A DNA stretch of 64,000 nt, from positions 248,001 to 312,000 of the forward strand of contig NZ_NGVS01000033.1 in NCBI RefSeq assembly GCF_002777975.1. Reading direction: 5' to 3'. The notes under the pieces were generated by a model. It was not told the origin of the DNA, made no database searches, and worked only from the letters and a program-made list of their open reading frames with translations. Numbering within the stretch: position 1 is the first letter of the stretch; each line of letters begins with the position of its first letter. The stretch is from Shewanella carassii. Its GTDB lineage: Bacteria; Pseudomonadota; Gammaproteobacteria; Enterobacterales; Shewanellaceae. The position numbers and the translations under genes were made by a program. Shown in pieces: positions 47,582 through 57,127 of the stretch.

Positions 47582-47803
47582 ATGCACTGGCTGGAGAAAC
47601 AAATCAAGCGCCTGCTTTTGTTGGTGGGAGTCGTGGGTGTCACGGTAATTTACTTTGGATTCTTTTACCTGCTTCTCAGCGGTCGTTCCACTGAACCCAT
47701 CACCTGGTACTATTTGCTTTCACCTTGGATCTGCATCTTTTTTGGATTATCCAGTATGCAGCAGTACAGGGTTTTGCAGTGGTTCTGCGCCAAATTTAAA
47801 TAA
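47582..47803 (+). CDS. Small two-helix membrane protein, unknown
   Basis: A 73-residue protein with a basic start (MHWLEKQIKRLLLL) and two hydrophobic segments, about residues 12-32 (LLLVGVVGVTVIYFGFFYLLL) and 44-57 (YYLLSPWICIFFGL), ending in a basic tail. No family is recognised. A promoter-like sequence lies upstream, but no ribosome site is evident before the ATG, so the start may be wrong. Confidence 0.5.
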   Translation: MHWLEKQIKRLLLLVGVVGVTVIYFGFFYLLLSGRSTEPITWYYLLSPWICIFFGLSSMQQYRVLQWFCAKFK

Positions 47804-47870
47804 CAATACAAGACTTAAGTTGTAGTAGTTTCAACCTGCCCAGTGGGCGGGTGTTGGGGGAAACGAAACC

Positions 47871-49940
47871 ATGATTTTCAATCCCGGAAAGCAAATTCTG
47901 GCCGCAGCGCTGATGGCTTCAGTGCTGCTGGGATGTGGTCAGCCTGCGCAGGAGCAACAAGCGCCTGCCGATAATGAGCAGAGGATTAGCGCCGCTTATG
48001 GCAGTTGGGTCTCTCCTTTGGGGGCCGCCGAAGTCTACGGCAGCGCCTCGGTAATAGGCGAGCTGCAGAGTGTCGGTGATGCGATTTACTTCTCGGAATC
48101 CAGCCCGGCCGAAGGCGGCAAGGTGGGGATCAAGCGTCTCGAAAAAGACGGCAGCATTACCGGTGTGGTAGCGCCGGCCTTTGGTATCGGCAGCCGCGTT
48201 CATGAATATGGCGGTGGCGACTTTCTCGGCATAGGCCAGAGTCTGTTTGTCACCAAGGGGCAGGATCAGCTGTTTTACCGGATAGCGCCCAATCAAGAGG
48301 CGCTGGCACTGACGCCCAATGGCACCCGCCATGGCGACTGTATCTCTTATCCCAAGGGCTCACGGATTATCTGTGTCCGGGAAGATCATCGTCAACCGGG
48401 AGAGCCCAAGGCCAGTTTAGTGACCATTAACCTGAATTTCTCCGGTGAAGGGGATATCTTTGTCGATGGACACGACTTTATCAGTTCTCCGGCAATCAAT
48501 GCCGACAATACACAGCTTGCCTGGATCACCTGGGAACATCCCAACATGCCTTGGGATAATACCCGGTTGTGGCTTGGGGATCTTAACCGCAAGGGGCAGT
48601 TGACCAATATTCGCCAAATCGCCCCTGAGCATAAGGGCGCGCTGATGCAACCCCTGTTCAGCCCAAACGGCGTGCTTTACTTTATTGCCGACTATGACAA
48701 CTGGTGGAACCTTTATCGGCTTGATGCCAAAGGCGATATCGAACAGGTTACCCAACTCAAGGCTGAAATCGGCGGCCCTGCCTGGAAGTTGGGGCAGCAC
48801 GCTTACGCCTTTGAGAATGAAAACACCCTGATAGCCAGCTTCAACAAGGAAGGCGATGCCGGATTGTTGCGACTGGATCTGCAGACCGGCGTCATTGAAG
48901 TGCTGGCTGCCGACTTTGCCGATATCAAACAGGTGGTGCAGGGGGCCGACGGGGTTTATTTTGTTGGCAGTAGGCCAACACCCGAGCGCGGCATCTATAA
49001 GGTTTCCGGCCGCGGCACAGAACTTGTGTATGCTCCTAAAATTTGTGGTCTGGATCCCAGATACATCTCCCGCGCCATCAATGTGGAGTTCACCACCAAG
49101 GGGGGAGACAAGGCTCATGGCTATTTTTATCCGCCGGTAAATGGTGACTACCAACCTCTGCCGGACACCCGGCCACCTCTTTTAATGATGTTGCACGGAG
49201 GCCCGACCGCCAAGGCCAACCGCGCTTACAATAGCGCCATTCAGTATTGGACCAGTCGCGGCTTTGCCGTGTTTGAGCTCAATTACCGCGGCAGTACCGG
49301 CTTTGGTCGCCAATATCGCCAGAGTCTCTATGGCAACTGGGGTAAGGCCGATGTCGAGGATGCTGTCTGGGCCGCCGGGTTTTTAGTTGACCAAGGCTGG
49401 GTCAGTGCTGACAAACTGGCGATTCGCGGCGGCAGTGCCGGTGGCTTGAGCGTGCTCTCGGCCTTAGCCTTCCATGATAAGTTTAAGGCCGGGGTGAGCT
49501 ATTTCGGGATCAGTGATATCGAGGTGCTGGGCAAGGAAACCCATAAGTTTGAGTCAAGATACCTAGATCAACTGATAGGCCCTTACCCCAAAATGAAGGC
49601 TGTATATCGTGAACGCTCGCCCCTGTATCATCTGCAGGGATTCAATGAACCCTTGCTGCTGTTGCAAGGGCTCGAAGATAAGGTGGTGCCACCGAATCAG
49701 TCGCAACATATCTACAAGGCGCTGAAAGACAAGGGCGTGCCCACGGCGTTTATCGGTCTGGAGGGAGAGGGGCACGGCTTTCGCCAACCCCACAACAAGA
49801 TACTGGCGCTGGAATCAGAGCTGGTATTTTACGGCATGGTGTTTGACTTCACCCCGGCGGGCATGTTGCCAACGTTGGCGCTGGATAATGCCGAAGCACT
49901 GGCGCGAGCCAGACTGCAAGCCCAAGCGCCTGAGTCTTGA
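47871..49940 (+). CDS. S9 family prolyl oligopeptidase-like lipoprotein
   Basis: A 689-residue serine peptidase with a lipoprotein signal (lipobox LLGC). A seven-bladed propeller-like N-terminal domain is followed by an alpha/beta-hydrolase domain from about residue 430 (LLMMLHGGPTAKANRAYNS). The nucleophile is in RGGSAGGLSVLSAL, the Asp lies in the LLLLQGLEDKVVPP region and the His in EGEGHGFRQPHNK. It most resembles acylaminoacyl-peptidase/DPP-like members of S9C. The substrate is unknown. It probably acts in the periplasm or at the outer membrane. It is convergent with cueR, with three bases between the stops. Confidence 0.9.
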   Translation: MIFNPGKQILAAALMASVLLGCGQPAQEQQAPADNEQRISAAYGSWVSPLGAAEVYGSASVIGELQSVGDAIYFSESSPAEGGKVGIKRLEKDGSITGVVAPAFGIGSRVHEYGGGDFLGIGQSLFVTKGQDQLFYRIAPNQEALALTPNGTRHGDCISYPKGSRIICVREDHRQPGEPKASLVTINLNFSGEGDIFVDGHDFISSPAINADNTQLAWITWEHPNMPWDNTRLWLGDLNRKGQLTNIRQIAPEHKGALMQPLFSPNGVLYFIADYDNWWNLYRLDAKGDIEQVTQLKAEIGGPAWKLGQHAYAFENENTLIASFNKEGDAGLLRLDLQTGVIEVLAADFADIKQVVQGADGVYFVGSRPTPERGIYKVSGRGTELVYAPKICGLDPRYISRAINVEFTTKGGDKAHGYFYPPVNGDYQPLPDTRPPLLMMLHGGPTAKANRAYNSAIQYWTSRGFAVFELNYRGSTGFGRQYRQSLYGNWGKADVEDAVWAAGFLVDQGWVSADKLAIRGGSAGGLSVLSALAFHDKFKAGVSYFGISDIEVLGKETHKFESRYLDQLIGPYPKMKAVYRERSPLYHLQGFNEPLLLLQGLEDKVVPPNQSQHIYKALKDKGVPTAFIGLEGEGHGFRQPHNKILALESELVFYGMVFDFTPAGMLPTLALDNAEALARARLQAQAPES

Positions 49941-49943
49941 TCC

Positions 49944-50342
49944 TCAGACCTTTTGGGCCTCACTCGAAAGGCCATTTATGATGGCGCATTCAGACTGGTT
50001 GCCGCCGCGGCACTGGGATACCAGCTCGCTCAGTTGGGCATGCAGCGAGGCCAGTCTGGCCATCTTTTCTTCCAACGCCTGCAAGTGCCCCTTGGCCAGA
50101 CGTTTGACATCCTCGGCGCAGCGTTTGGGATTGTGTTTCAGTTGCAACAGATCCCGGCATTCATCCAAGGTAAAGCCCAGCTCGCGGCAGTGCTGCAAAA
50201 ACTTGAGCGCCTCGATTTCAGCCGCCCGGTACACTCGATACCCATTGGCGCCTCTGTGGGCCTCAACCAAGCCTATGTCATGGTAATAGCGGATACTCTT
50301 GATACTCAGACCCGTTGCCTTGGCCACTTCGCCTATTTTCAT
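49944..50342 (-). CDS. cueR: Cu(I)-responsive MerR-family regulator CueR
   Basis: A 132-residue MerR protein with N-terminal winged HTH (MKIGEVAKATGLSIKSIRYYHDIGLV), a dimerisation helix, and the metal loop CRGGNQSEC: two cysteines with seven residues between, as in CueR, where they bind Cu(I) linearly. The residue matching CueR Ser77 appears to be Ala, which fits a monovalent-ion sensor (divalent sensors have Cys there). It is divergent from copA, whose promoter carries the 19-base MerR-type spacer. Confidence 0.88.
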   Translation of the reverse strand: MKIGEVAKATGLSIKSIRYYHDIGLVEAHRGANGYRVYRAAEIEALKFLQHCRELGFTLDECRDLLQLKHNPKRCAEDVKRLAKGHLQALEEKMARLASLHAQLSELVSQCRGGNQSECAIINGLSSEAQKV

Positions 50343-50448
50343 CGCTGAACTCCTGCCCTGTTGGGACTCTTGTGGGCTATTTTGTCGCGCCGCAAGCGCA
50401 TTGTTGAGAGTCAGGGCACCTTTTCTATTATGGATAATTATCCGGGCT

Positions 50449-50479
50449 TGACTCTCCTGTTACGGGAGACTTTAACCTT
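50449..50479 (+). promoter_or_regulatory. CueR-controlled copA promoter
   Basis: TTGACT (50449-50454), a 19-base spacer and TAACCT (50474-50479). The spacer holds the dyad TCTCC-TGTTACG-GGAGA. The over-long 19-base spacer with an internal dyad is the signature of MerR-family promoters. Confidence 0.85.
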
Positions 50480-50532
50480 TATCTCAGTGTTGAGCCAGCC
50501 TCGCTTGCGAGGGGCAAAGATGGGAGTTTCCA

Positions 50533-53500
50533 ATGGACCAGATACAATTCACCATAGCGAATATGAAGTGCGGCGGCTGCGCCCGCAAGATAAAGGCCCT
50601 GTTCGCCGATGATACCGGCGTAGAAGCCGCTACCGAGGTGGCAGATAAGTCGTTGACGCTGACATTCGCCCCTAGCGCTGAGCTCACCCCCGCCACGGCG
50701 CTGGCGAGGCTGAAAGACGCAGGTTATGACGCCGAGCAGGCCGAGATTGCCGCTCCCGGCGCCGGTGACAGCGCGCAAGAGCCCAGTCCTGAACCCAGCC
50801 CTGAGGCCCCTGGCAGCTTTAGTTTCCATGTTGCCGATATGAATTGCGGCCACTGTGAGAGTAAGCTTCGCAAGGCGCTGGCTGATGAGCTTGAGGTAGA
50901 CGTCGACCTTAAAGACAAACAGCTACGGGTGAAAAGTCACAAGAGCGCGGCCGAACTGGCCGAATTGATAACCGGCGCAGGCTTTACCCCGCAAACGCTG
51001 GAAGCTGGCAATACAAGTGTGCCGGAAAACTTCCGCTTTTATGTTGGCGATATGACCTGTGGCCATTGTGAGGCCAGTATTCGTAAGGCGCTCAGCGATG
51101 AAGCCGAAGTGACGGTCAATCTTAACCAGAAACGGCTTGCACTGAAAAGCCATAAAACCGCCGCCGAGTTGACCGAGCTGTTAAAGGCCGCTGGGTTTAC
51201 TGCCGAGCCTTGGCGCGATGAGCATGCCGATACTGATACTGATACTGATACTGATACTGATACCGAGACTGATACTGAGACTGATACTGAGACAGAAGCT
51301 CAGGCTGACGCTTCGAAATCGGCAGTGGCCGCAACTACAACTGAAGCTGAAACTGGCAAGCATGCCGATAAAGCCGTCAAGCAGAAGGCCGCCACGGCTC
51401 ACCCTGCCAACCCCACACTACTGTTTGTGCCAGATATGAGCTGCGCCAGCTGCGTGGCCAAGATAGAAAAAGCCTTTGCCGCCAAAGAGGTCGAGGCCAG
51501 AGTCAACTTGGCCGATAAGCAGGTGAGCGTAGCCGCAGGTTTGCTAGTGGCTGAAGCCGTTGCGCTGCTGCTCTCGGCCGGGTATCGCGCCGAGCCGATA
51601 ACGGATGCCGCCAGTGCCATGGCCGACAAGGCCGAGCATGATGCCAGGGAATATCGCACCCGGATCAGGCAGGCCATTGCCGGTCTTGGGCTGGGGATCC
51701 CCTTGATGATCTGGGGCCTGGCCGGTGGTGACATGATGATCCACGATAGCCAAAGCCAACTTATCTGGGGCGCCATGGGGCTGTTGACCTTGTTGCTGCT
51801 GGTCACCACCGGGGGGCATTTTTTCAGTGGTATGTGGCGCTCACTCAAGGCCAAGAGTGCCAATATGGATACGTTGATCGCCTTGGGTACGGGCACGGCC
51901 TGGCTTTACTCCATGCTGGTGGTGCTTATTCCCGGCTTTTTCCCCGACGGCACCCGTCATGTGTACTTTGAAGCCAGTGTGATGATCCTCGGCTTGATTA
52001 ACCTTGGGCACGCATTGGAGCTGAGAGCCCGCGGCAAGACCAGTGAAGCGGTGCAGAAGCTTATTGGCCTGCAGAGCAATACGGCCATCAAGATCACCGA
52101 AAACGGCGATGAAACCGTGGCCATAGCAACGCTGGTGGTGGGCGACAAGCTGAGACTGCGCCCGGGTGACAGAGTGGCGCTCGATGGTGAAGTGCTTTCA
52201 GGCAATTCGCTGCTCGATGAGTCTATGCTCACAGGCGAACCCATTCCCGTGGCTAAATCGGTGGGCGACAGTCTGAGCGCCGGCACAGTCAATGGAAACG
52301 GCAGCCTTATTTACCAAGTTACTGCCGGGCCTGCCGATACCCGCCTGGCGAAGATTATCGCCCTGGTTCAGGAGGCCCAGACCTCCAAGATGCCCATAGG
52401 GCGACTGACAGACAAGATAGCCGCCGTGTTTGTGCCTGTGGTGGTGGTGATTGCGCTGCTGGCGGCCATCATCTGGTATTTTGCCGGCCCAGAGCCCGCG
52501 CTGTCTCATGCGCTGGTGGTGCTGACCAGTGTGCTGATCATCGCCTGTCCCTGCGCCTTGGGGCTGGCAACGCCTATGTCCATCATGGTATCTGTCGGCC
52601 GCGCCGCTTCCATGGGGGTATTGGTGAAAAACGGTGAGGCGCTGCAAACCGCCAGCAAGGTTAGCTGTGTGGTGCTGGATAAGACCGGCACCATCACAGA
52701 AGGTAAGCCCGCCGTCACCCAGGTGGATATTTTCGATGATGCCTTTGATGAGCGCGAGCTGCTGCGCGCCGTGGCGAGCCTTGAGCAACACTCGGGTCAC
52801 CCCTTGGCGGCGGCGCTGCTGGATGCCGCCAAAGCCAAAGAGGTTGTGCTGAGTGAGCCGCAGGGGTTTGACTATCGCCAGGGGCAAGGTCTGCTGGGGC
52901 AGTTTGAAGGCCGGCAGTGGGCGGTCGGCAACAGCAAGCTAATGGACGCACTGGGCATTAGGCTGACCGAGGCGCATCAGGCAAGGCTGGAGCAGGGGGC
53001 GGCGCTTGGACACACCCAGGTGCTGGTGGCCCGAGATAATCAACTGCTGGCGTTGGTGGGGATCAGTGACCCAATCAAAGCCGATGCCAAGGAAGCCATG
53101 GTCGCGCTCAAGGCCCAGGGCAAGCGCTTGGTATTGCTCAGTGGTGATAACCAGGCCACCGCCGAAGCCGTGGCGCGTCAGGTGGGGATAGAGGAAGTCA
53201 TCGCCGGGGTGTTACCGGATGAAAAGCAATCCTGGGTCAATAAGTTTCAAGCGCAGGGTGAAGTGGTGGCCATGGTCGGTGATGGGATCAATGACGCCCC
53301 GGCGCTGATGGCCGCCGATGTCGGCATTGCCATGGGCTCGGGCACAGAGATTGCCATAGAGAGTGCCGACCTGACCTTGCTTAACCCTAGACTGGGCAGC
53401 TTGGCCGGGGCATTTGCCCTGTCGCGGGCGACACTTGGTAACATCAAGCAGAACCTGTTCGGCGCCTTTATCTACAACACTCTGGGGATCCCGATTGCAG

Positions 53501-53625
53501 CCGGGGTGCTGTACCCGCTGACAGGGATCTTGCTGAGCCCTGTGGTGGCCGGCGCGGCAATGGCGCTGTCTTCATTGACTGTGGTGACCAACGCCAACCG
53601 CTTGCGGCGTCAGTCTTTGGATTAA
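50533..53625 (+). CDS. copA: Copper-exporting P1B-type ATPase with four HMA domains
   Basis: CopA pumps Cu(I) from the cytoplasm. At 1030 residues it is longer than usual because it has four N-terminal heavy-metal-associated domains, with CxxC at residues 13-16 (CGGC), 105-108 (CGHC), 176-179 (CGHC) and 304-307 (CASC). Between the third and fourth lies a low-complexity Asp-Thr/Glu-Thr linker made by a hexanucleotide repeat. The core has the transport motif CPC at 672-674, the phosphorylated Asp716 in DKTGTIT, and GDGINDAPAL. The first three HMA domains lack some features of the fourth and may be sensors rather than routes. The promoter is of the CueR type. Confidence 0.95.
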   Translation: MDQIQFTIANMKCGGCARKIKALFADDTGVEAATEVADKSLTLTFAPSAELTPATALARLKDAGYDAEQAEIAAPGAGDSAQEPSPEPSPEAPGSFSFHVADMNCGHCESKLRKALADELEVDVDLKDKQLRVKSHKSAAELAELITGAGFTPQTLEAGNTSVPENFRFYVGDMTCGHCEASIRKALSDEAEVTVNLNQKRLALKSHKTAAELTELLKAAGFTAEPWRDEHADTDTDTDTDTDTETDTETDTETEAQADASKSAVAATTTEAETGKHADKAVKQKAATAHPANPTLLFVPDMSCASCVAKIEKAFAAKEVEARVNLADKQVSVAAGLLVAEAVALLLSAGYRAEPITDAASAMADKAEHDAREYRTRIRQAIAGLGLGIPLMIWGLAGGDMMIHDSQSQLIWGAMGLLTLLLLVTTGGHFFSGMWRSLKAKSANMDTLIALGTGTAWLYSMLVVLIPGFFPDGTRHVYFEASVMILGLINLGHALELRARGKTSEAVQKLIGLQSNTAIKITENGDETVAIATLVVGDKLRLRPGDRVALDGEVLSGNSLLDESMLTGEPIPVAKSVGDSLSAGTVNGNGSLIYQVTAGPADTRLAKIIALVQEAQTSKMPIGRLTDKIAAVFVPVVVVIALLAAIIWYFAGPEPALSHALVVLTSVLIIACPCALGLATPMSIMVSVGRAASMGVLVKNGEALQTASKVSCVVLDKTGTITEGKPAVTQVDIFDDAFDERELLRAVASLEQHSGHPLAAALLDAAKAKEVVLSEPQGFDYRQGQGLLGQFEGRQWAVGNSKLMDALGIRLTEAHQARLEQGAALGHTQVLVARDNQLLALVGISDPIKADAKEAMVALKAQGKRLVLLSGDNQATAEAVARQVGIEEVIAGVLPDEKQSWVNKFQAQGEVVAMVGDGINDAPALMAADVGIAMGSGTEIAIESADLTLLNPRLGSLAGAFALSRATLGNIKQNLFGAFIYNTLGIPIAAGVLYPLTGILLSPVVAGAAMALSSLTVVTNANRLRRQSLD
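51229..51294 (+). repeat. Hexanucleotide tandem repeat (GATACT)n inside copA
   Basis: Eleven 6-base units based on GATACT, the first five exact and later ones alternating with GAGACT and GATACC. They encode a (Asp/Glu-Thr) ladder between the third and fourth HMA domains. Because the unit is a multiple of three, length changes would keep the frame. Confidence 0.95.
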
Positions 53626-53640
53626 GCTTGTTCAGCGTTC

Positions 53641-53669
53641 GAGCCGGGGGAATTGCCCCGGCTTTTTAT
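53641..53669 (+). terminator. Rho-independent terminator of copA
   Basis: The stem GAGCCGGGG / CCCCGGCTT around GAATTG is followed by TTTTTATT. Confidence 0.85.
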
Positions 53670-53869
53670 TGTTTTCTTGTTTTATCGCCTTGTTTTTCCT
53701 GTTTAAATAAGGGGTTTGCCTTTGCTCAGCACCAATGCCTGCCGAAAAACGCAGCCTTTGGTCAATATAAGCTTGGGGCTGGATATCGCTGGCCAAGTGA
53801 GTCACAGCAGGGCTATAGGGAATAAGAAAAAATGGGGAATGAGAAAAGGAATGGGAAAGGAGTAGGAAA

Positions 53870-54256
53870 ATGCAATCCAGAAAATTAACCGCGGCAGCTA
53901 AGCTGAGTCTGCTAGGCGGTGTCTTGCTGCTGAGCGCCGTCTCTGTGCCTGCTCAGGCGGGCTGCGGCGAGAAAACCACTGAGTGCATAGTGATCAAGGG
54001 TGACAGCCAAAAGACCCTGGAGTGTGAAATCACGGTTTGTGCCAATGTGCACTCATTTCTCAGTCGCTGGCAGTTGGCCGATGGCACCACGCTGAGCACG
54101 GATTACACCGAGGACAGCGAGAGCATCACTATCAATGGTGAGCCGGGATATGCCTTGCCTGCGGATATTTTGCGCACTGAACTTGGCTGTTACAGCACTT
54201 TTGCAACAAACAAGGCGGAAACTACCTTGGTTTGTGGCCGCGATCTGGATTTTTAA
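53870..54256 (+). CDS. Small secreted cysteine-rich protein, unknown
   Basis: A 128-residue protein with a clear signal peptide (LSLLGGVLLLSAVSVPAQA) cleaved before GCGEKTTEC. The mature part of about 98 residues has six cysteines, enough for three disulfides, and small-domain character (WQLADGTTLSTDYTED). I recognise no family. It follows copA after its terminator, and the cysteines could bind metal, but the order alone does not show that. AGGAG lies upstream of the ATG. Confidence 0.65.
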   Translation: MQSRKLTAAAKLSLLGGVLLLSAVSVPAQAGCGEKTTECIVIKGDSQKTLECEITVCANVHSFLSRWQLADGTTLSTDYTEDSESITINGEPGYALPADILRTELGCYSTFATNKAETTLVCGRDLDF

Positions 54257-54336
54257 TCTGCTAGCAGAAGATTTTTAAAGTCTTTTATAAACAGCTGGTT
54301 GCACTTTTTTATCTCAATGAACGACCGCGAGTTCGG

Positions 54337-54364
54337 TTGATAATTCACGCAGGAATGTTATAGT
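54337..54364 (+). promoter_or_regulatory. Likely ybiT promoter
   Basis: TTGATA (54337-54342), a 16-base spacer ending TGT and TATAGT (54359-54364), about 95 bases before the ybiT GTG. Confidence 0.6.
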
Positions 54365-54460
54365 GCCCGGCTTTATTTACCCGGCCAATCATAGGCCTTG
54401 GGCTCTTGGACGCGGCTTTACATAGCCCGGTCCCGCATCTGGATATTTTGGAATCATACA

Positions 54461-56053
54461 GTGATAACGACAGCTAACATCACCATGCAGTTTGGCGCCA
54501 AGCCGCTGTTTGAAAACATCTCGGTTAAATTCGGCGAAGGCAACAGATACGGCCTTATCGGCGCCAATGGCTGCGGTAAGTCTACCTTTATGAAGATCCT
54601 TTCCGGTGAGTTGGAGCCAACCTCGGGTAATGTGTCGCTGGATCCCAACGAGCGTCTGGGTAAGCTGAATCAGGATCAGTTCGCCTATGAAGAGCACAGC
54701 GTTATCGACACAGTGATCATGGGTCACAAAGAGTTGTGGGCGGTGAAGCAGGAGCGCGATCGCATCTACTCCTTACCGGAAATGAGCGAAGAAGACGGCA
54801 TTAAAGTGGCCGATCTTGAGATGCAGTTTGCCGAAATGGACGGTTATACCGCAGAGAGCCGCGCCGGTGAGTTGCTGCTCGGGGTGGGTATTCCGCTGGA
54901 ACAACATTTTGGCCCCATGAGTGAAGTGGCACCGGGTTGGAAACTCAGGGTGCTGCTGGCACAGGCCTTGTTCTCTGATCCCGATGTATTGCTGCTCGAC
55001 GAACCGACCAACAACTTGGATATCGATACCATTCGCTGGCTGCAGGAGATGCTTAACCAGCGTAACAGCACCATGATCATCATTTCCCACGACAGATACT
55101 TCCTCAACTCTGTCTGTACCCATATGGCGGATCTGGACTATGGTGAGCTGCGGGTCTATCCGGGCAACTATGATGAATACATGACAGCCGCCTCACAGGC
55201 CCGCGAGCGCCTGGTGGCTGAAAACGCCAAGAAGAAGGCACAGATTGCCGAGCTGCAAACCTTCGTGGCACGCTTCTCTGCCAACGCTTCCAAGGCCAAA
55301 CAGGCCACGTCCCGTGCCCGTCAAATCGACAAGATCAAGCTGGATGAGATCAAGGCTTCCAGCCGGGTTAACCCCTACATTCGTTTCGAGCAGGAGAAGA
55401 AACTGTTCCGTAACGCTTTGATTGTTGAGAACATGAGTAATGGTTACGATGAGCTGCTGTTCAAGGATGTAAACTTTATCGCCGAAGTGGGCGAGCGTAT
55501 CGCGATTCTGGGTGAAAACGGTGTGGGTAAGACCACCTTGCTGCGTACTCTGATCCACGAGTTGCCACAAAAGAGCGGTACCATTCAGTGGTCTGAAAAC
55601 CATCGTATCGGCTACTACGCCCAGGATCATGCCAGCGACTTTGAAAATGATATGAACCTGTTTGACTGGATGGGTCAGTGGCGTCTGGAAGGTGATGACG
55701 ATCAGGCGGTGCGTTCAGTGCTGGGCCGTATGTTGTTCAGCGCCGATGACATCAAGAAATCTGTCAAAGTACTGTCCGGTGGTGAGCAGGGGCGTATGCT
55801 GTTTGGCAAGTTGATGCTGCAAAAGCCCAATATTCTGGTGATGGACGAACCGACCAACCACCTGGATATGGAATCGATTGAGTCGTTGAACAACGCCCTC
55901 GAACTCTATGAAGGCACCTTGCTGTTTGTCAGCCATGACCGCGCCTTTGTGTCATCTCTGGCCAACCGTATCATAGAGATAAGCGCTGATGGCGTGAGCG
56001 ACTTCAAGGGCACTTATGATGAGTTCCTGGCCAGCAAAGGCATCGAAGCCTAA
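54461..56053 (+). CDS. ybiT: ABC-F ATPase YbiT
   Basis: A 530-residue soluble double ABC protein of the ABC-F class, close to E. coli YbiT in sequence and equal in length. ABC-F proteins bind the ribosomal E site and adjust translation. Walker A motifs are GANGCGKST and GENGVGKTT; signature and Walker B appear in [12 protein letters not shown] and [15 protein letters not shown]...[12 protein letters not shown]; the inter-domain linker is charged. The start is GTG 54461 ([20 protein letters not shown]); the open frame extends 21 codons upstream, but that part is not conserved in the family. Confidence 0.95.
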   Translation: MITTANITMQFGAKPLFENISVKFGEGNRYGLIGANGCGKSTFMKILSGELEPTSGNVSLDPNERLGKLNQDQFAYEEHSVIDTVIMGHKELWAVKQERDRIYSLPEMSEEDGIKVADLEMQFAEMDGYTAESRAGELLLGVGIPLEQHFGPMSEVAPGWKLRVLLAQALFSDPDVLLLDEPTNNLDIDTIRWLQEMLNQRNSTMIIISHDRYFLNSVCTHMADLDYGELRVYPGNYDEYMTAASQARERLVAENAKKKAQIAELQTFVARFSANASKAKQATSRARQIDKIKLDEIKASSRVNPYIRFEQEKKLFRNALIVENMSNGYDELLFKDVNFIAEVGERIAILGENGVGKTTLLRTLIHELPQKSGTIQWSENHRIGYYAQDHASDFENDMNLFDWMGQWRLEGDDDQAVRSVLGRMLFSADDIKKSVKVLSGGEQGRMLFGKLMLQKPNILVMDEPTNHLDMESIESLNNALELYEGTLLFVSHDRAFVSSLANRIIEISADGVSDFKGTYDEFLASKGIEA

Positions 56054-56103
56054 GTCTTTTATGGCAGGCTTGGTGTAACACCAAGTAAAAAAATCACAAT
56101 AAA

Positions 56104-56140
56104 CAAGGCCGGTTCATTGAACCGGCCTTGCTGTTTTTTA
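56104..56140 (+). terminator. Rho-independent terminator of ybiT
   Basis: CAAGGCCGGTTC, loop ATT, GAACCGGCCTTG, then CTGTTTTTT. Confidence 0.85.
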
Positions 56141-56150
56141 AAGGCTTGGA

Positions 56151-56503
56151 TCAGAGGCTGGACTTCCACTTCTGATTACTGTCGCCATGGTGGTGGTAGA
56201 GGATAAGAGCCGCGCCGGCTTGTTCTCCCGAGGCATCAAGCACCTGATTGGGTGCCATTCGGCTTGAGAACACGCTGCCGTCTTTATCGAATGCCTGAGC
56301 CGGATTGGAAGCATCGTAGGGCACCAGTGCCAACTGGCTATGATCCTGGGTATTGCCACCCGGAATGTGCAGGCACAGTCCCGCGTCACCAGCCAGTTTG
56401 ATACTGGTTTGCGTTTCAGCTGCAGCTAGGGGTTGGGTTCCCAGCGCAAACAGGCCGGGGATCAGGGCAGAGAACGGACTTTTGGCACTGGGCCAATCTC
56501 CAT
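56151..56503 (-). pseudogene. Decayed secreted ricin-type lectin
   Basis: One minus-strand frame reads a signal-peptide-like stretch (PFSALIPGLFALGTQPLAAA) followed by a single ricin B-type beta-trefoil unit: GDAGLCLHIPGGNTQ, SQLALVPYDASNPAQAF, and the carbohydrate-binding QxW in SNQKWKSSL at the end. The frame has no ATG or GTG before the signal peptide. An ATG at 56503 lies in another frame and would need a one-base shift. So the gene looks frameshifted, or else starts at a rare codon. It abuts the AT-rich bacteriocin region. Confidence 0.5.
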
Positions 56504-57127
56504 GTCCGATTAGCTTTTCATAGGTTAGTCCACGAAGTTGCTGGTTAATGTAGGTTTATTTCGCAACTGCTAAACTTCTGCACCCTCATGTATATGGCTA
56601 ACACTGGTTTTAATTAAGCGATTGTTTAAATCTTGTTAAGAAATATTGTCTCTTCGATTTGGTTTTCCAGAATAATCGCATACGATAAATGTAACACTAT
56701 GTTTCATTGTGTTGAGCGTATATATCCAGGTTAATCTCAGGATCCGCTGTTTATTGTCAGCGAATATCTGAGCTTGAAATCCAATGTATAGCATTTTCAG
56801 CTTATTCAATATTGATTTTTAATCAGCTTCTGTATCTCTTTATATCTGTGAATGATTACTCTTACTGGGTGAATATTAACTAGTAACCTTAGAAACCTTT
56901 TGATACAAATTACTTTTAAGTTGGGGGTATTGATATGATAGATGTTTTTAAAGTTTCTCATTTGTGATGACTGTAGCTTTATCTGTTCTGTTGAAAAAAG
57001 CGTGTTGACATTATTTTTTTTGTGTGTATTTTTGTGTTTATTCTTAATGATTTGAATACGTTTTTAACGTATGGCATTTCGAAGTAATTTTGGCGTATAG
57101 CATTTCAAAATGGAATTATAGTTATAA
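56504..57127. other. AT-rich regulatory spacer before the exporter genes
   Basis: 624 bases without a credible gene. The GC content drops sharply from about 56530. It must carry the promoter(s) of the exporter operon. The only clear structure is the direct repeat at 57068-57109. Confidence 0.5.
57068..57109 (+). promoter_or_regulatory. Tandem 16-base direct repeats before the HlyD gene
   Basis: CGTATGGCATTTCGAA (57068-57083) and CGTATAGCATTTCAAA (57094-57109) match at 14 of 16 positions with a 26-base period, and end 18 bases before the ATG. Paired direct repeats in front of a bacteriocin operon are often regulator sites, but no regulator gene is in the locus. Confidence 0.45.
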
